Origin: an uncultured Senegalimassilia sp.
GTDB lineage: Bacteria; Actinomycetota; Coriobacteriia; Coriobacteriales; Eggerthellaceae
Assembly: GCF_934630535.1 (NCBI RefSeq)
Contig: NZ_CAKTVU010000001.1
Span: 248,001 to 312,000, forward strand
Reading direction: 5' to 3'
DNA length: 64,000 nt
In this document: positions 23,933 through 32,806 of the stretch, in pieces
Position numbering within the stretch: position 1 is the stretch's first letter
How the letters are laid out: each line of letters starts with the position of its first letter
Made by a program: the position numbers and the translations under genes
Notes under the pieces: generated by a model
The model's input: the letters and a program-made list of their open reading frames with translations, nothing else
Database searches by the model: none
Told to the model about the DNA's origin: nothing

Positions 23933-26900
23933 CTATCTGCAGAAACGCCCGGCTGCGGTGAGCAGCGCCTGCATATCCAGCGGTTTCGCCAGGTGCGCGT
24001 TCATTCCGGCGGCTTTCGACTTCTTGCGATCCTCGTCGAAGGCGTTGGCCGTCATGGCGACGATGGGCACGGTGGATGCATCGGGGTGGTCGAGCGCGCG
24101 TATGGCGCGGGTGGCCTCGTAGCCGTCCATGACGGGCATCATCAGGTCCATCAAGATCAGCGAAATCGTGCCCGGCTTCGAGTTGGCGAATATCCGGACG
24201 GCATCCTTGCCGTTCCACGCCTTGACCACGGCCGCCCCGGCGGTGTCTAGGTAGAACTCGGCGATCTCCATGTTCAGGTCGTTGTCCTCGACTAGCAGCA
24301 CGCGTTTGCCGGAAAGGGAGGCCCTGGCTTGCGGGGTGGCCTGCGCGCGTTCGGGGCGCGTCGCTACGCTATCGTTTATCTTGAACGGCAGCGTGAAGGT
24401 TATCTCCGTCCCGACATCGGGCGCGCTTTGCACGTTGATGGTCCCGCCCATGGCGTCGATGAGCGTTTTCACGATGGACATGCCCAAGCCGGTACCCTGA
24501 TAGCGGGTGCGCGCGCCGTTCTGCTCCTGCGTGAACGGTTTGAACAGGTGCTCGGACACGAATTCCTCGCTCATGCCGATGCCGGAGTCGGCGATCTTGA
24601 ACTCGAGCAGCGCCGTATCGCCGTTGCGCGACAGCTCGGTGATGTAGGTATCCACCCGCCCGCCGGGTTTGTTGTATTTGATGGCGTTGCTGAGCAGGTT
24701 GAGTATGATCTGGCGCAGCCGCAGGTCGCTGCCGATAAGCCGGGTATGCTTCACGTCCTTGAGGTGCTGTTCGTGGGAGATGCCGCTTTCCATCATTTGG
24801 GCGGAAACGAGTGATTCCGTCTCATCGGTAAGCGCCAGAAGGTCGAACTCGTCCTGCTCGAGCACCGCTTGTCCGGAGCTCAGCTTGTTCATGTCGAGCA
24901 CGTCGTTGACCAGGTTGAGAAGGTGGTTCGCCGATATCTGGATCTTGTCCAGGCATTGGCGGGTTTTCGCGGGGTCGCCGTCGCTTGCGCCGATGATGTC
25001 GAGCATGCCCAAGATCCCGTTGATGGGCGTACGGAAGTCGTGGCTCATGCGGTTCATGAGCTCGGTTTTCGCCTTGCTTTCGAAATCGGCGGTCTGCAAT
25101 GCCTGCTCAAGGCGGCGTTTCTCCGCCTGTTCCTGCTCGTGGAACGCCGAGGTGTTCTTGATCAGCACGATGCCGCGCACGATGGGGACCTCGTCTTGCG
25201 TGTCGGCGCGGTATAGCGAGTCTTGCGACATGAGCACGACCTTTTGCAGCCATTGCAGTTCGTCGTCGGCGCCCGTCTCGCAGAATTCGATGGTCATTTC
25301 GTTCGCGCCGCCTTTGAAGCGCGCAAGCAGCTTTTCCGAGGAGTCTGCGAGGCGATAGCTTTCCAGCGTGGGCGCGGTAACGGACTCTGCATGCTTGCGG
25401 CAAAAGGCCGTATAAGAGCAGGGAAGATGCAGATCCTGTTCGGCCAAGGTCCAATCGAGCTCGAAGAACACCTGCTCAAGGCGGTCGTTGGTCAGATCGA
25501 CCGAATATGCCGCCTGCGCCGAATCAAGCAGCGCGTCCACGTAGCCGCTGCTGTTCTCAAGGATGGATTGTCTGAGCTGGTCGTAGTAGCGGGAGAGCTG
25601 CTGCTTCTCGCTTGCGGTGCCGTCGGAGAACGGCTCGAGGGCGATCACGAAATGGTGGAGCGCGCCTTCTTCGGTACCATCAAGGTACAGCATGGTGATG
25701 CGCCCACGCCACTTGGGGCCTTGCAACACCAATTCGAGAGGATCGCTTTGCGGGGTGAGGCGTTCGCACAGCGTTTCCAGCTGCAGTGCTCGTCGCACGG
25801 TGGGACGTTGCTCGACGTCGGCCAACGTGCTTGCGAATTGCTCGACGGCGCCCGAGTAGTTGCCGTTTTCGGCCAAGAACGTGTTCGACGATGCACGCAG
25901 GATGCGATACTGATCAAGCTCGGCATCGCAATAGATGCAGTTGGAGAAATGGAAGCCAAGGCTGGAAACCTGCTTCAGGATGCGCTCGTTTTGCCGCTGA
26001 CGCGCCGCCGCCTCGGCCATCTTCGCGTTGTTCTTGTCTATGTACATGTTCTTGTCGGCCTGGCGGAACAGCTCGCGCATGGTGGGGGATTCGAATTCGC
26101 TGGACAGCGCATAGCCGGCGGCATAGCTGATGGGCATATCGGGATGGGCCTGAGAATACTCGTCGGCGTTGCGTTTGAGCTGGTCGAGCAGCGCCGCTGC
26201 CTGTGCGGCGTCGGCATCGCGCAGCACCGCCAGGAACTCGTCGCCGCCATAGCGGCCGGTGAAGCACAGGGGGCTTTGCGCCTTCGCCAGCTGCAGCGCG
26301 AAAGAGCGGATGTATTCGTCGCCCTTCTCATGCCCGAGGTTGTTGTTGATGATGCGCAGGTTGTTCAGGTCGAACACGAACACGGCCAAGGGGTTTTCGG
26401 GGCCGATGGGCTCGGCTTGCGACAAGATCTCCTCGCATTTGTTCTTGTTGGGAAGCCCTGTCGCCTCGTCGAGGTACACCTTGCGTTGCAGCTGCCTGTT
26501 CAAGGCCGCGGTGCGCAGGGCGCGGGCGAGTTCGATGGCGAACAGCGCCAGAAGGCCCGCGATATCGGCTATGACGATGCTCTCCAGGTGGTCGAGCGCA
26601 GTGGCCTTTTCCTGTGAGTATTCCTCCGCCAGTCCGGTGGCTTCGTCGCAGAGTTCGAAGAAGTCCTCGCTTTTCGCGATGATGTCGGTGTCTTGGTAGC
26701 CGGTTTCGCGCACGAGCTCGATTTCGGTGCAAAGGTCGGCGAAACGGTCGGCTAGTTCGGTCATCTTCGCCTGGTATGCGTCGTCGTCAAGGCGCACCAG
26801 GTCCAGGTCATCGCTTCCGTAGCGCAGGCCGTCGATGTAGGATTCCACGGCTTCGATCATCTTGTCCTGCGCTAGCCCCGCATCCTCCATCTTCACGATG

Positions 26901-27070
26901 CGCTGCGTGGTGCCGCGCACCAAGCCGGCGTAGTTCACCACGCGCGCGGTGCCTTGGATGTCGGCCACCAGCGACATGATGTCGAAGAATAGGAAGATGA
27001 GCACGACGGTGAGCGCCGTCATGAGGACGCGCGAGATCCGGCTGCTTTTGCTGGCGGTATGCTTGTTCAT
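23933..27070 (-). CDS. Hybrid sensor histidine kinase with GGDEF domain and receiver
   Basis: A 1045-residue membrane sensor. Order: TM1 (about 12-35), a helical extracytoplasmic domain of some 130 residues, TM2 (about 165-185), a GGDEF domain (GRYGGDEF at about 272-279; no RXXD inhibitory site upstream), two PAS-like segments (about 370-640), HisKA (SHDFRTPINGIL, His near 677), HATPase_c (NLLSNAIKYN, DSGIGMS, GTGLGMSIV) and a C-terminal receiver (ILMDLMMP, Asp near 975). ATG 27070 is chosen over the upstream ATG 27124 because AAAGG lies seven bases before it. It could both make c-di-GMP and phosphorelay. No partner regulator is adjacent. Confidence 0.88.
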   Translation of the reverse strand: MNKHTASKSSRISRVLMTALTVVLIFLFFDIMSLVADIQGTARVVNYAGLVRGTTQRIVKMEDAGLAQDKMIEAVESYIDGLRYGSDDLDLVRLDDDAYQAKMTELADRFADLCTEIELVRETGYQDTDIIAKSEDFFELCDEATGLAEEYSQEKATALDHLESIVIADIAGLLALFAIELARALRTAALNRQLQRKVYLDEATGLPNKNKCEEILSQAEPIGPENPLAVFVFDLNNLRIINNNLGHEKGDEYIRSFALQLAKAQSPLCFTGRYGGDEFLAVLRDADAAQAAALLDQLKRNADEYSQAHPDMPISYAAGYALSSEFESPTMRELFRQADKNMYIDKNNAKMAEAAARQRQNERILKQVSSLGFHFSNCIYCDAELDQYRILRASSNTFLAENGNYSGAVEQFASTLADVEQRPTVRRALQLETLCERLTPQSDPLELVLQGPKWRGRITMLYLDGTEEGALHHFVIALEPFSDGTASEKQQLSRYYDQLRQSILENSSGYVDALLDSAQAAYSVDLTNDRLEQVFFELDWTLAEQDLHLPCSYTAFCRKHAESVTAPTLESYRLADSSEKLLARFKGGANEMTIEFCETGADDELQWLQKVVLMSQDSLYRADTQDEVPIVRGIVLIKNTSAFHEQEQAEKRRLEQALQTADFESKAKTELMNRMSHDFRTPINGILGMLDIIGASDGDPAKTRQCLDKIQISANHLLNLVNDVLDMNKLSSGQAVLEQDEFDLLALTDETESLVSAQMMESGISHEQHLKDVKHTRLIGSDLRLRQIILNLLSNAIKYNKPGGRVDTYITELSRNGDTALLEFKIADSGIGMSEEFVSEHLFKPFTQEQNGARTRYQGTGLGMSIVKTLIDAMGGTINVQSAPDVGTEITFTLPFKINDSVATRPERAQATPQARASLSGKRVLLVEDNDLNMEIAEFYLDTAGAAVVKAWNGKDAVRIFANSKPGTISLILMDLMMPVMDGYEATRAIRALDHPDASTVPIVAMTANAFDEDRKKSKAAGMNAHLAKPLDMQALLTAAGRFCR

Positions 27071-27223
27071 CCCAAGCCTTTGCGATGTGGGGAAGCTGAT
27101 ATGAATCAACAGCGATTCTACCATGGGGTTGCTTCGATTAGGCCGTTGCGCAGGTGCATAAAAGTCAGGGCGTTGCCATTTCCAGAGTCAGCGTCTCTTC
27201 AGGCACCATCGCACGTCAAAGCA

Positions 27224-27256
27224 GATCGGGCCCGGAACCGTTGTCCGGGCCCGATC
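27224..27256 (-). terminator. Terminator after the MetE-like gene
   Basis: A perfect 13-bp stem (GATCGGGCCCGGA / TCCGGGCCCGATC) with a 7-base loop, 30 bp past the stop of the minus-strand MetE-like gene. Confidence 0.75.
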
Positions 27257-27286
27257 CATCGGGTTTAGGTTGCGAACGCTGGCGGC

Positions 27287-28405
27287 TTATTCGCCCCAGA
27301 CGCGCTCGGCGATGCGGCGCACCAGCGCGATCTTGGCCCATTGGTCATCCTCGGTGAGCACGTTGCCCTCCTCGGTGGAGGAGAAACCGCACTGCGTGGA
27401 CAGGCGCAGCTGCTCGAGCGACACGTATTGCGCCGCCTCGTGGATGCGCGCGATCACGTCGTCCTCGTTCTCCAGCTCGGGGAACTTGGACGTGACCAGG
27501 CCCAATACCACTTTCTGGTCGCGGATGTGCGCAAGCGGGGCGAAATCGCCGGAGCGGTCGGAGTCGTACTCCAGAAAGAAGCCGTCGTAGTTCGCGCCGC
27601 CGAACAGCACCTCGGCCACCGGCTCGTAGCCGCCCGAAGAGAACCACGTGGAGCGGAAGTTGCCGCGGCAGATGTGCGTGGTGATGGTCATGTCGGCGGG
27701 CTTTGCCTCAAGGATGCGGTTGATCGCGTCCACGTAGCTCTTCGCCACCTGGTCGACGTCGATGCCCTCGGCGGCGTACGCCTCGCGCTTGGCCGGATCG
27801 CAGAACTCGCCCCAGCTGGTGTCGTCGAACTGCAGGTAGCGGCAGCCCAGGTCGTAGAAGGCGCGCACGGCGTCGCGGTACACCTCCACGATGTCGTCGA
27901 AGAGCACCGACTCGTCGGCATAGCGCTCGATGGGGCGGTACGTGGCCTTGCCGCGCACGCAGGGGATGAGGTGCAGCATGGAGGGCGCGGGGATGGTCAG
28001 CTTCACGGGATAGTCGCCGGCGATGTCGCGCAGCTTGGCGAAATGGGCCAGGAACGGGTGGTCGCCGAAGGCGATCTTGTCGCGGAACACCAGCTGAGCG
28101 CCCTTGGGCTTGGGGCCCTTGAACTCGACCGACCACGTTTCGGCGTCGACGTGCTCGACGTTTTGCAGGCCCTCCAGGAAGTCGAGGTGCCACATGGCGC
28201 GGCGAAACTCGCCGTCGGTGACGGCCTTGAGGCCTGCTTGCTTCTCCTTCTCCACCAGGTTTGCGATGGCGGCGTCCTCGGCGGCGGTCAGCTGCTCGCG
28301 CGTGATGGTGCCGGCGGCGAAATCGGCGCGCGCCTGCTTGAGCGCCTCGGGGCGCAGGAAGCTGCCGACGATGTCATATGCGTAGGGAGGGTTGGTGATG
28401 GCCAT
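27287..28405 (-). CDS. MetE C-terminal-like methyltransferase (YxjG/YxjH type)
   Basis: A 372-residue cobalamin-independent methionine synthase-like protein made of the catalytic C-terminal barrel only. It starts YDIVGSFLRP and carries TDGEFRRAMWHLDFLEG, LTIPAPSMLH, YLQFDDTSWGEF and the zinc-site regions ITTHICRGNF and STQCGFSSTEEG. YxjG-type proteins are linked to methionine salvage or alternative methyl donors. The zinc His-X-Cys is intact, so it is probably active. Upstream is an inverted repeat fit for a LysR regulator, and a LysR gene sits next to it. Confidence 0.87.
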   Translation of the reverse strand: MAITNPPYAYDIVGSFLRPEALKQARADFAAGTITREQLTAAEDAAIANLVEKEKQAGLKAVTDGEFRRAMWHLDFLEGLQNVEHVDAETWSVEFKGPKPKGAQLVFRDKIAFGDHPFLAHFAKLRDIAGDYPVKLTIPAPSMLHLIPCVRGKATYRPIERYADESVLFDDIVEVYRDAVRAFYDLGCRYLQFDDTSWGEFCDPAKREAYAAEGIDVDQVAKSYVDAINRILEAKPADMTITTHICRGNFRSTWFSSGGYEPVAEVLFGGANYDGFFLEYDSDRSGDFAPLAHIRDQKVVLGLVTSKFPELENEDDVIARIHEAAQYVSLEQLRLSTQCGFSSTEEGNVLTEDDQWAKIALVRRIAERVWGE

Positions 28406-28460
28406 GGGTGCGTCCTTTCATCGCTTGTGTTGCGAGGGAAAGGATGCCACAGGCCTGTGT

Positions 28461-28474
28461 GATAGAAAACTATC
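28461..28474. promoter_or_regulatory. GATAG-AAAA-CTATC operator candidate
   Basis: A perfect inverted repeat with LysR-like geometry, 55 bp before the MetE-like start. The LysR gene 180 bp further up is the obvious candidate regulator. Confidence 0.45.
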
Positions 28475-28656
28475 GGTTTGGTAGGGATATACATAGCTAA
28501 AAGGAATGGATGTGCGGGGGGCGCCGCGCGGGCGGCGCGCGGTGTCGGGTGCCGGCGGGCGAGGCGCTTCATGCCCTGTGGCGCGCCGCCCGCCGACATC
28601 CGCGCCGTTTCGTGCTTGCGCCGCGCGTCGAAAGGCTCGCGCGAGGGCGGGCGCTT

Positions 28657-29580
28657 TTATTCGCCGGCTTCGCGCTGGTATTCGTTCACGTATTCCTGCA
28701 GCAGCTGCAGGTAGCGCTCGGCCACCGAGGACAGCGGGCGGTCGGCGCGTTTGACGTATCCCAGCTCCATATGCTCGGGGCTTTCAAGCGGGATGGACAC
28801 GATCTGGCTGCCGTTGAGATCCTCGGAAAGGATGCCGCTTGAGATGGTGTAGCCGTCAAGGCCGATGATCAGGTTGAACAGCGTCGCGCGGTCGGTCACC
28901 ACGATGCTCTTGTCCACCGCTTCGGCGATGTGCAGCTCCTCGGCGTAGTACAGCGAGTTGCGGATACCCTGGTCGTAGCTCAGGCGCGGGTAGGGCGCCA
29001 GGTCGGCAAGGGTTGCGCGCTCAAGGCGCGCCAGCGGGCTGTTGCGGCTGACGAACACGTGCGGCTTCGCGCGGAACAGCGGCACGAAGTGCAGGTTGGC
29101 CGACTTCACCACGTTCGAGATGACGCTTTCGTTGAAGTCGCAGCGGTACAACACGCCCAGCTCGCTGCGCTGCACCCGCACGTCGTCGATGATGCCGGCC
29201 GTGGATGTCTCGCGTAGCGAGAACTCGTAGCGGCTGCGGTCGTATTCACGCACGAGCGAGACGAACGCGTTCACCACGAAGGCGTAATGCTGGGTGGAGA
29301 TGCCGAACACGCGGCGGATGCGGTCGGTGCCCTTGTATTCGCCTTCCAGAAGGTCGGCCTGCTCGATGACCTGGCGGGCGCGCGAGAGGAAGCGCATGCC
29401 CTCCTCGGTGGGGACGACGCCGGTGCGCGAGCGCGTGAAGATGGTGATGTCCATCTCGCGTTCAAGCTCCGAGACCGCCTTGGAAAGGCTGGGCTGCGCG
29501 ACGAAGAGCTTCTCCGCCGCCGCGGTGAGCGACCCGGATTCGGCGACCTGGATAACGTATCTGAGCTGTTGAAGTTTCAT
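28657..29580 (-). CDS. LysR-family transcriptional regulator
   Basis: A 307-residue LysR-type protein: N-terminal helix-turn-helix (QQLRYVIQVAESGSLTAAAEKLFVAQPSLSKAVSEL) and an effector domain. It lies directly upstream of, and in the same direction as, the MetE-like gene, with 250 bp between that include a GATAG/CTATC operator. A MetR-like role in methionine metabolism is a reasonable guess only. Confidence 0.9.
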   Translation of the reverse strand: MKLQQLRYVIQVAESGSLTAAAEKLFVAQPSLSKAVSELEREMDITIFTRSRTGVVPTEEGMRFLSRARQVIEQADLLEGEYKGTDRIRRVFGISTQHYAFVVNAFVSLVREYDRSRYEFSLRETSTAGIIDDVRVQRSELGVLYRCDFNESVISNVVKSANLHFVPLFRAKPHVFVSRNSPLARLERATLADLAPYPRLSYDQGIRNSLYYAEELHIAEAVDKSIVVTDRATLFNLIIGLDGYTISSGILSEDLNGSQIVSIPLESPEHMELGYVKRADRPLSSVAERYLQLLQEYVNEYQREAGE

Positions 29581-29654
29581 GGGCCGTATTCTAGCAGGAA
29601 GGGAAGGGACCCGGTAGGATATCGCCGGATCGGTTCACGTGGCGAACGCGCCGC

Positions 29655-29780
29655 GGCGGTGTTGCGCGGGGATCGGCTGCGGTGTTGCGCGGGGTATCGC
29701 CGTTGCGCTGCGAGCGGGCTTCGCCGTCGTGCCGCGCGCGGGCTTGCTGTCGTGTCGCGAGCGGCTTTGCTGTCGTTTCC
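29655..29780. repeat. Two sets of imperfect tandem repeats
   Basis: First set: GCGGTGTTGCGCGGGG twice about 24 bp apart (from 29655 and 29679). Second set: three units of about 22 bp around GAGCGGGCTTCGCCGTCGTG, GCGGGCTTGCTGTCGTG and GAGCGGCTTTGCTGTCGT (29712-29778). Non-coding, likely slippage products. Confidence 0.6.
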
Positions 29781-29830
29781 CTATACGCTTGGTATGCGGA
29801 AATTGCGCGGCGCTTGCGGGTTCGGCGCGC

Positions 29831-29842
29831 GATACGCGTATC
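29831..29842. promoter_or_regulatory. 12-bp palindrome GATACGCGTATC upstream of ddh
   Basis: Perfect palindrome 62 bp before the ddh start codon, in operator position. Confidence 0.35.
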
Positions 29843-29903
29843 ATGGAAGCGTTTTTGAAGCTCTAACGCGGCCCCGTGCCGCCGCATTGGGAAAGGAAGC
29901 GAA

Positions 29904-30881
29904 ATGACTCGCATCGGCATTTTGGGATACGGAAACCTGGGACGTGGCGTTGAGCTGGCTATTCGCCAGAACGACGACATGGAGCTGGCGGCGGTGTACA
30001 CGCGTCGCGACCCCGCAAGCGTGAGCATCGCCACCGAGGGCGTGCCCGTTCGTTCCGTGGCCGATCTTGAGACCGGCGACGAGGACATCGACGTGCTCAT
30101 CCTGTGCGGCGGCAGCGCCACCGACCTGCCCGAGCAGACGCCGAAGTACGCGGCGCTGTACAACGTGGTGGACTCGTTCGACACGCATGCCAACATCCCC
30201 GCGCACTTCGCGAACGTCGACGCGGCGGCCTGCAACGCCGGCACCTGCGCGCTCATCTCCTGCGGTTGGGATCCGGGCCTGTTCTCGCTGAACCGCCTGT
30301 ACGCCAACTGCATCCTGCCGCAGGGTGCGGACTACACCTTCTGGGGCCGCGGCGTTTCCCAGGGACACTCCGACGCGCTGCGCCGCATCCCCGGCGTGGC
30401 CGATGCGCGCCAGTACACCATCCCCGTGCCCGCCGCGCTCGAGGCGGTGCGCGCCGGCGGCAACCCGCAGCTGACCACGCGTCAGAAGCACACCCGCGAG
30501 TGCTGGGTGGTGCTCGAGGAGGGCGCAGATGCCCAGGCGGTGGAGAAGCAGATCGTCGAGATGCCGAACTACTTCGACGAATACGACGTCACGGTGAACT
30601 TCATTAGCCAGGAAGAGCTTGATTGCGACCACGCAGGGCTGCCGCACGGCGGGTTCGTCATCCGTACGGGCACCACGGCCGGCGGCAACGATTGCCGCAT
30701 CGAGTACTCGCTCGACCTGGGCTCCAACCCCGAGTTCACCGCTTGCGTGCTGGTGTCCTACGCCCGCGCCGTCGCGCGCCTGGCAACTGAGGGCGCAACC
30801 GGCTGCAAGACCGTCTTCGACATCGCGCCCGCCTACCTCTCGCCCGTAAGCGGCGAGGAGCTGCGTGCTCACATGCTGTAA
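29904..30881 (+). CDS. ddh: meso-diaminopimelate D-dehydrogenase
   Basis: A 325-residue NADPH-dependent enzyme that makes meso-diaminopimelate from tetrahydrodipicolinate in one step, feeding lysine and peptidoglycan synthesis. NADP-binding GILGYGNLGRGVE at the N-terminus; substrate-site regions VVDSFDTHANIP, SCGWDPGLFSLNR and FWGRGVSQGHSDALRRI are typical of Ddh. GGAAAGG precedes the ATG. A terminator follows, so it is a single unit. Confidence 0.95.
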   Translation: MTRIGILGYGNLGRGVELAIRQNDDMELAAVYTRRDPASVSIATEGVPVRSVADLETGDEDIDVLILCGGSATDLPEQTPKYAALYNVVDSFDTHANIPAHFANVDAAACNAGTCALISCGWDPGLFSLNRLYANCILPQGADYTFWGRGVSQGHSDALRRIPGVADARQYTIPVPAALEAVRAGGNPQLTTRQKHTRECWVVLEEGADAQAVEKQIVEMPNYFDEYDVTVNFISQEELDCDHAGLPHGGFVIRTGTTAGGNDCRIEYSLDLGSNPEFTACVLVSYARAVARLATEGATGCKTVFDIAPAYLSPVSGEELRAHML

Positions 30882-30950
30882 GGGCGGCGCGGCGAAGGGG
30901 CCGGGCGCGTGCCCTCGCTTCTGCGACCAAGGCTGCTATTCATGATGTTT

Positions 30951-30982
30951 GCGGTCGTCCCGTAACCGGGGCGGCCGCTTTG
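30951..30982 (+). terminator. Terminator after ddh
   Basis: An 11-bp stem with two G-T pairs (GCGGTCGTCCC / GGGGCGGCCGC) and a 6-base loop, followed by TTTGCGTT. It ends just before the structured leader of the permease. Confidence 0.7.
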
Positions 30983-30984
30983 CG

Positions 30985-31081
30985 TTCAGGGTCGCCATGG
31001 GCGTGCCTGAAAATGTCACGTACGTGTAAATTTCTTCATGCCTTCTTCAAAAAGATGCGCCAGGGTGCTATTTTTTTGAAG
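30985..31081 (+). promoter_or_regulatory. Structured leader of the purine permease (candidate attenuator)
   Basis: Three elements in 97 bp. A hairpin TTCAGG ... CCTGAA encloses CGCC/GGCG (30985-31011). A perfect palindrome CACGTACGTG follows (31017-31026). Then comes a hairpin of about 17 bp from CTTCAAAAA to TTTTTTTGAAG (31045-31081), whose inner GCGCC/GGTGC stem plus TATTTTTTT is terminator-like. It ends 27 bp before the permease start. It matches no riboswitch class I recognise. Confidence 0.5.
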
Positions 31082-31108
31082 TTTCCGTCCTTTAGAAGGG
31101 GGATGTGC

Positions 31109-32596
31109 ATGGTAGATGAGAAACCGGAGGCGGTAGAGCAGGTTCAGGAGAAGGACAGCTCGGCTGCCGGTTCGGAGGAAACCTCCGGTAACGCAAGGTC
31201 GCTCGGCGTTTTCTCGTTCGAGGGCGACATGTCGCTGGCGCAGGCAATTCCGCTGGGCCTGCAGCACGTGCTGGCAATGTTCGTGGGCAACTTGACGCCG
31301 CTTTTGATCGTCACGGGTGCGTGCGGCCTGGCGGGCGCGGAGTTCGCCGACGTGCAGCTGGCGCTGCTGCAAAACGCCATGTGGATCGCCGGCGTGGTCA
31401 CCTTGGTGCAGCTGTTCGGCATCGGACCGATCGGCGGCAGGGTGCCCATCATCATGGGCACGTCCTCGGGCTTCATCGGCGTGTTCAACTCCGTGGCGGC
31501 ATCCATGGGCGGCGGCTTGGTGGCCTACGGCGCCATCATGGGCGCGTCGATCATCGGCGGCCTGTTCGAGGCCGTGCTGGGCTTTTTCCTCAAGCCCCTG
31601 CGCCGGTTCTTCCCGGCCGTGGTCACGGGCACGGTGGTGCTCTCCATCGGCTTGAGCCTGATCAGCGTCGGCGTGAACACCTTCGGCGGCGGTACCTCCG
31701 CCAAGGACTTCGGCTCGTTTGAGAACCTGTGCCTGGCGCTTATCGTGCTGGTGGTCATTTTGGCGGTCAAGCACGCGACCACCGGGTTTTTGAGCGCATC
31801 CTCCATTCTGGTCGGCATCATCGTCGGCTATATCGTGGCGGGCATCATGGGCATGGTCCTGCCCACCACCGGTGTCGACGCGAACGGCGTCGAATATACG
31901 AAGGCGTGGGTTTTGAACTGGGATAAGGTGGCCGCGGCGGCGTGGTTCGCCGTGCCCAACCTGCTACCCGTGGCGCCCGTGTTCGACATGCGCGCCATCG
32001 CCCCCGTGCTCGTGATGTTCGTGGTCACCGCCGTCGAGACCGTCGGCGACATCTCCGGCGTCACGCAGGGCGGCATGAACCGCGAGGCCACCGACAAGGA
32101 GCTTTCCGGCGGCGTGATCTGCGACGGCATGGGTTCCACCGCAGCGGCCCTGTTTGGCGTGCTGCCGAACACCTCGTTCAGTCAGAACGTCGGCCTGGTC
32201 ACCATGACGAAGATGGTCAACCGCAAGGCCCTGGCCTGCGGCGCGGTGTTCCTGATATTGTGCGGTTTGTGCCCGAAGCTGGGCGCGGTGGTCTCCATCA
32301 TGCCGCAGTCCGTTTTGGGCGGCGCGGCCGTCATCATGTTCGCCTCCATCGTGGTCAGCGGCATTCAGCTGATCACGCGTGAGCCTTTGACCCCGCGCAA
32401 CCTGAGCATCGTGTCGGTGGCCTTGGGCCTGGGTTACGGCATCGGCGCCAACCCGGCCGTCCTGGCAGGCGCTCCCCAGATGGTCAGCCTTATCTTCGGC
32501 GGCTCCGGCATCGTTGCCGCGGCGGCTGTGGCCATCATCTTGAACATCGTGCTCCCCAAGGATAAGGAAATCACCCAAAGCGACGCAGACGTATAG
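31109..32596 (+). CDS. Xanthine/uracil permease, NCS2 family
   Basis: A 495-residue nucleobase:cation symporter with 12-14 helices. NCS2 features: the N-terminal LGLQHVLAMFVGNLTPLLIVTGA, the TAVETVGDISGVTQGG substrate-site helix with Glu, and the signature QNVGLVTMTKMVNRKALACGAV. The downstream xanthine-dehydrogenase-like operon suggests that purines such as xanthine or uric acid are its substrate. ATG 31109 is preferred since AAGGGGG ends six bases before it. Confidence 0.9.
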   Translation: MVDEKPEAVEQVQEKDSSAAGSEETSGNARSLGVFSFEGDMSLAQAIPLGLQHVLAMFVGNLTPLLIVTGACGLAGAEFADVQLALLQNAMWIAGVVTLVQLFGIGPIGGRVPIIMGTSSGFIGVFNSVAASMGGGLVAYGAIMGASIIGGLFEAVLGFFLKPLRRFFPAVVTGTVVLSIGLSLISVGVNTFGGGTSAKDFGSFENLCLALIVLVVILAVKHATTGFLSASSILVGIIVGYIVAGIMGMVLPTTGVDANGVEYTKAWVLNWDKVAAAAWFAVPNLLPVAPVFDMRAIAPVLVMFVVTAVETVGDISGVTQGGMNREATDKELSGGVICDGMGSTAAALFGVLPNTSFSQNVGLVTMTKMVNRKALACGAVFLILCGLCPKLGAVVSIMPQSVLGGAAVIMFASIVVSGIQLITREPLTPRNLSIVSVALGLGYGIGANPAVLAGAPQMVSLIFGGSGIVAAAAVAIILNIVLPKDKEITQSDADV

Positions 32597-32621
32597 CCTT
32601 TCGCGACGCCTATATGATGAG

Positions 32622-32659
32622 AATGCCCGGTAGGTCTGCGTGACCTGCCGGGCATTTTT
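32622..32659. terminator. Rho-independent terminator after the permease
   Basis: A 15-bp stem AATGCCCGGTAGGTC / GACCTGCCGGGCATT with a 5-base loop and T run. The roughly 150 bp to the next gene has only a short repeated GCCTGATGG. Confidence 0.92.
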
Positions 32660-32806
32660 GGCTTTCAGGGGCTTTTGCGGATGGGTGAGCCCTGTCCTGC
32701 GGTGTCGTGCAGCTTAGCGGGCGGCGTGTTGGCGCGCCTGATGGCTTGCTCCGTCGTGTTGTGCGGTTTTGCGGCATGCGCGTGGCACGCCTGATGGTCC
32801 GTTTGG

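Larger units (their letters stand above)
29581..29903. other. 323-bp spacer with degenerate GC-rich repeats
   Basis: Divergent interval between the LysR gene and ddh. It holds the short repeats and the GATACGCGTATC palindrome described separately. No gene seen. Confidence 0.6.

Noticed and set aside
28406..28656. SAM or other methionine riboswitch before the MetE-like gene
   Set aside because: No SAM-riboswitch core or terminator is visible; the simple GATAG/CTATC inverted repeat points to protein control.
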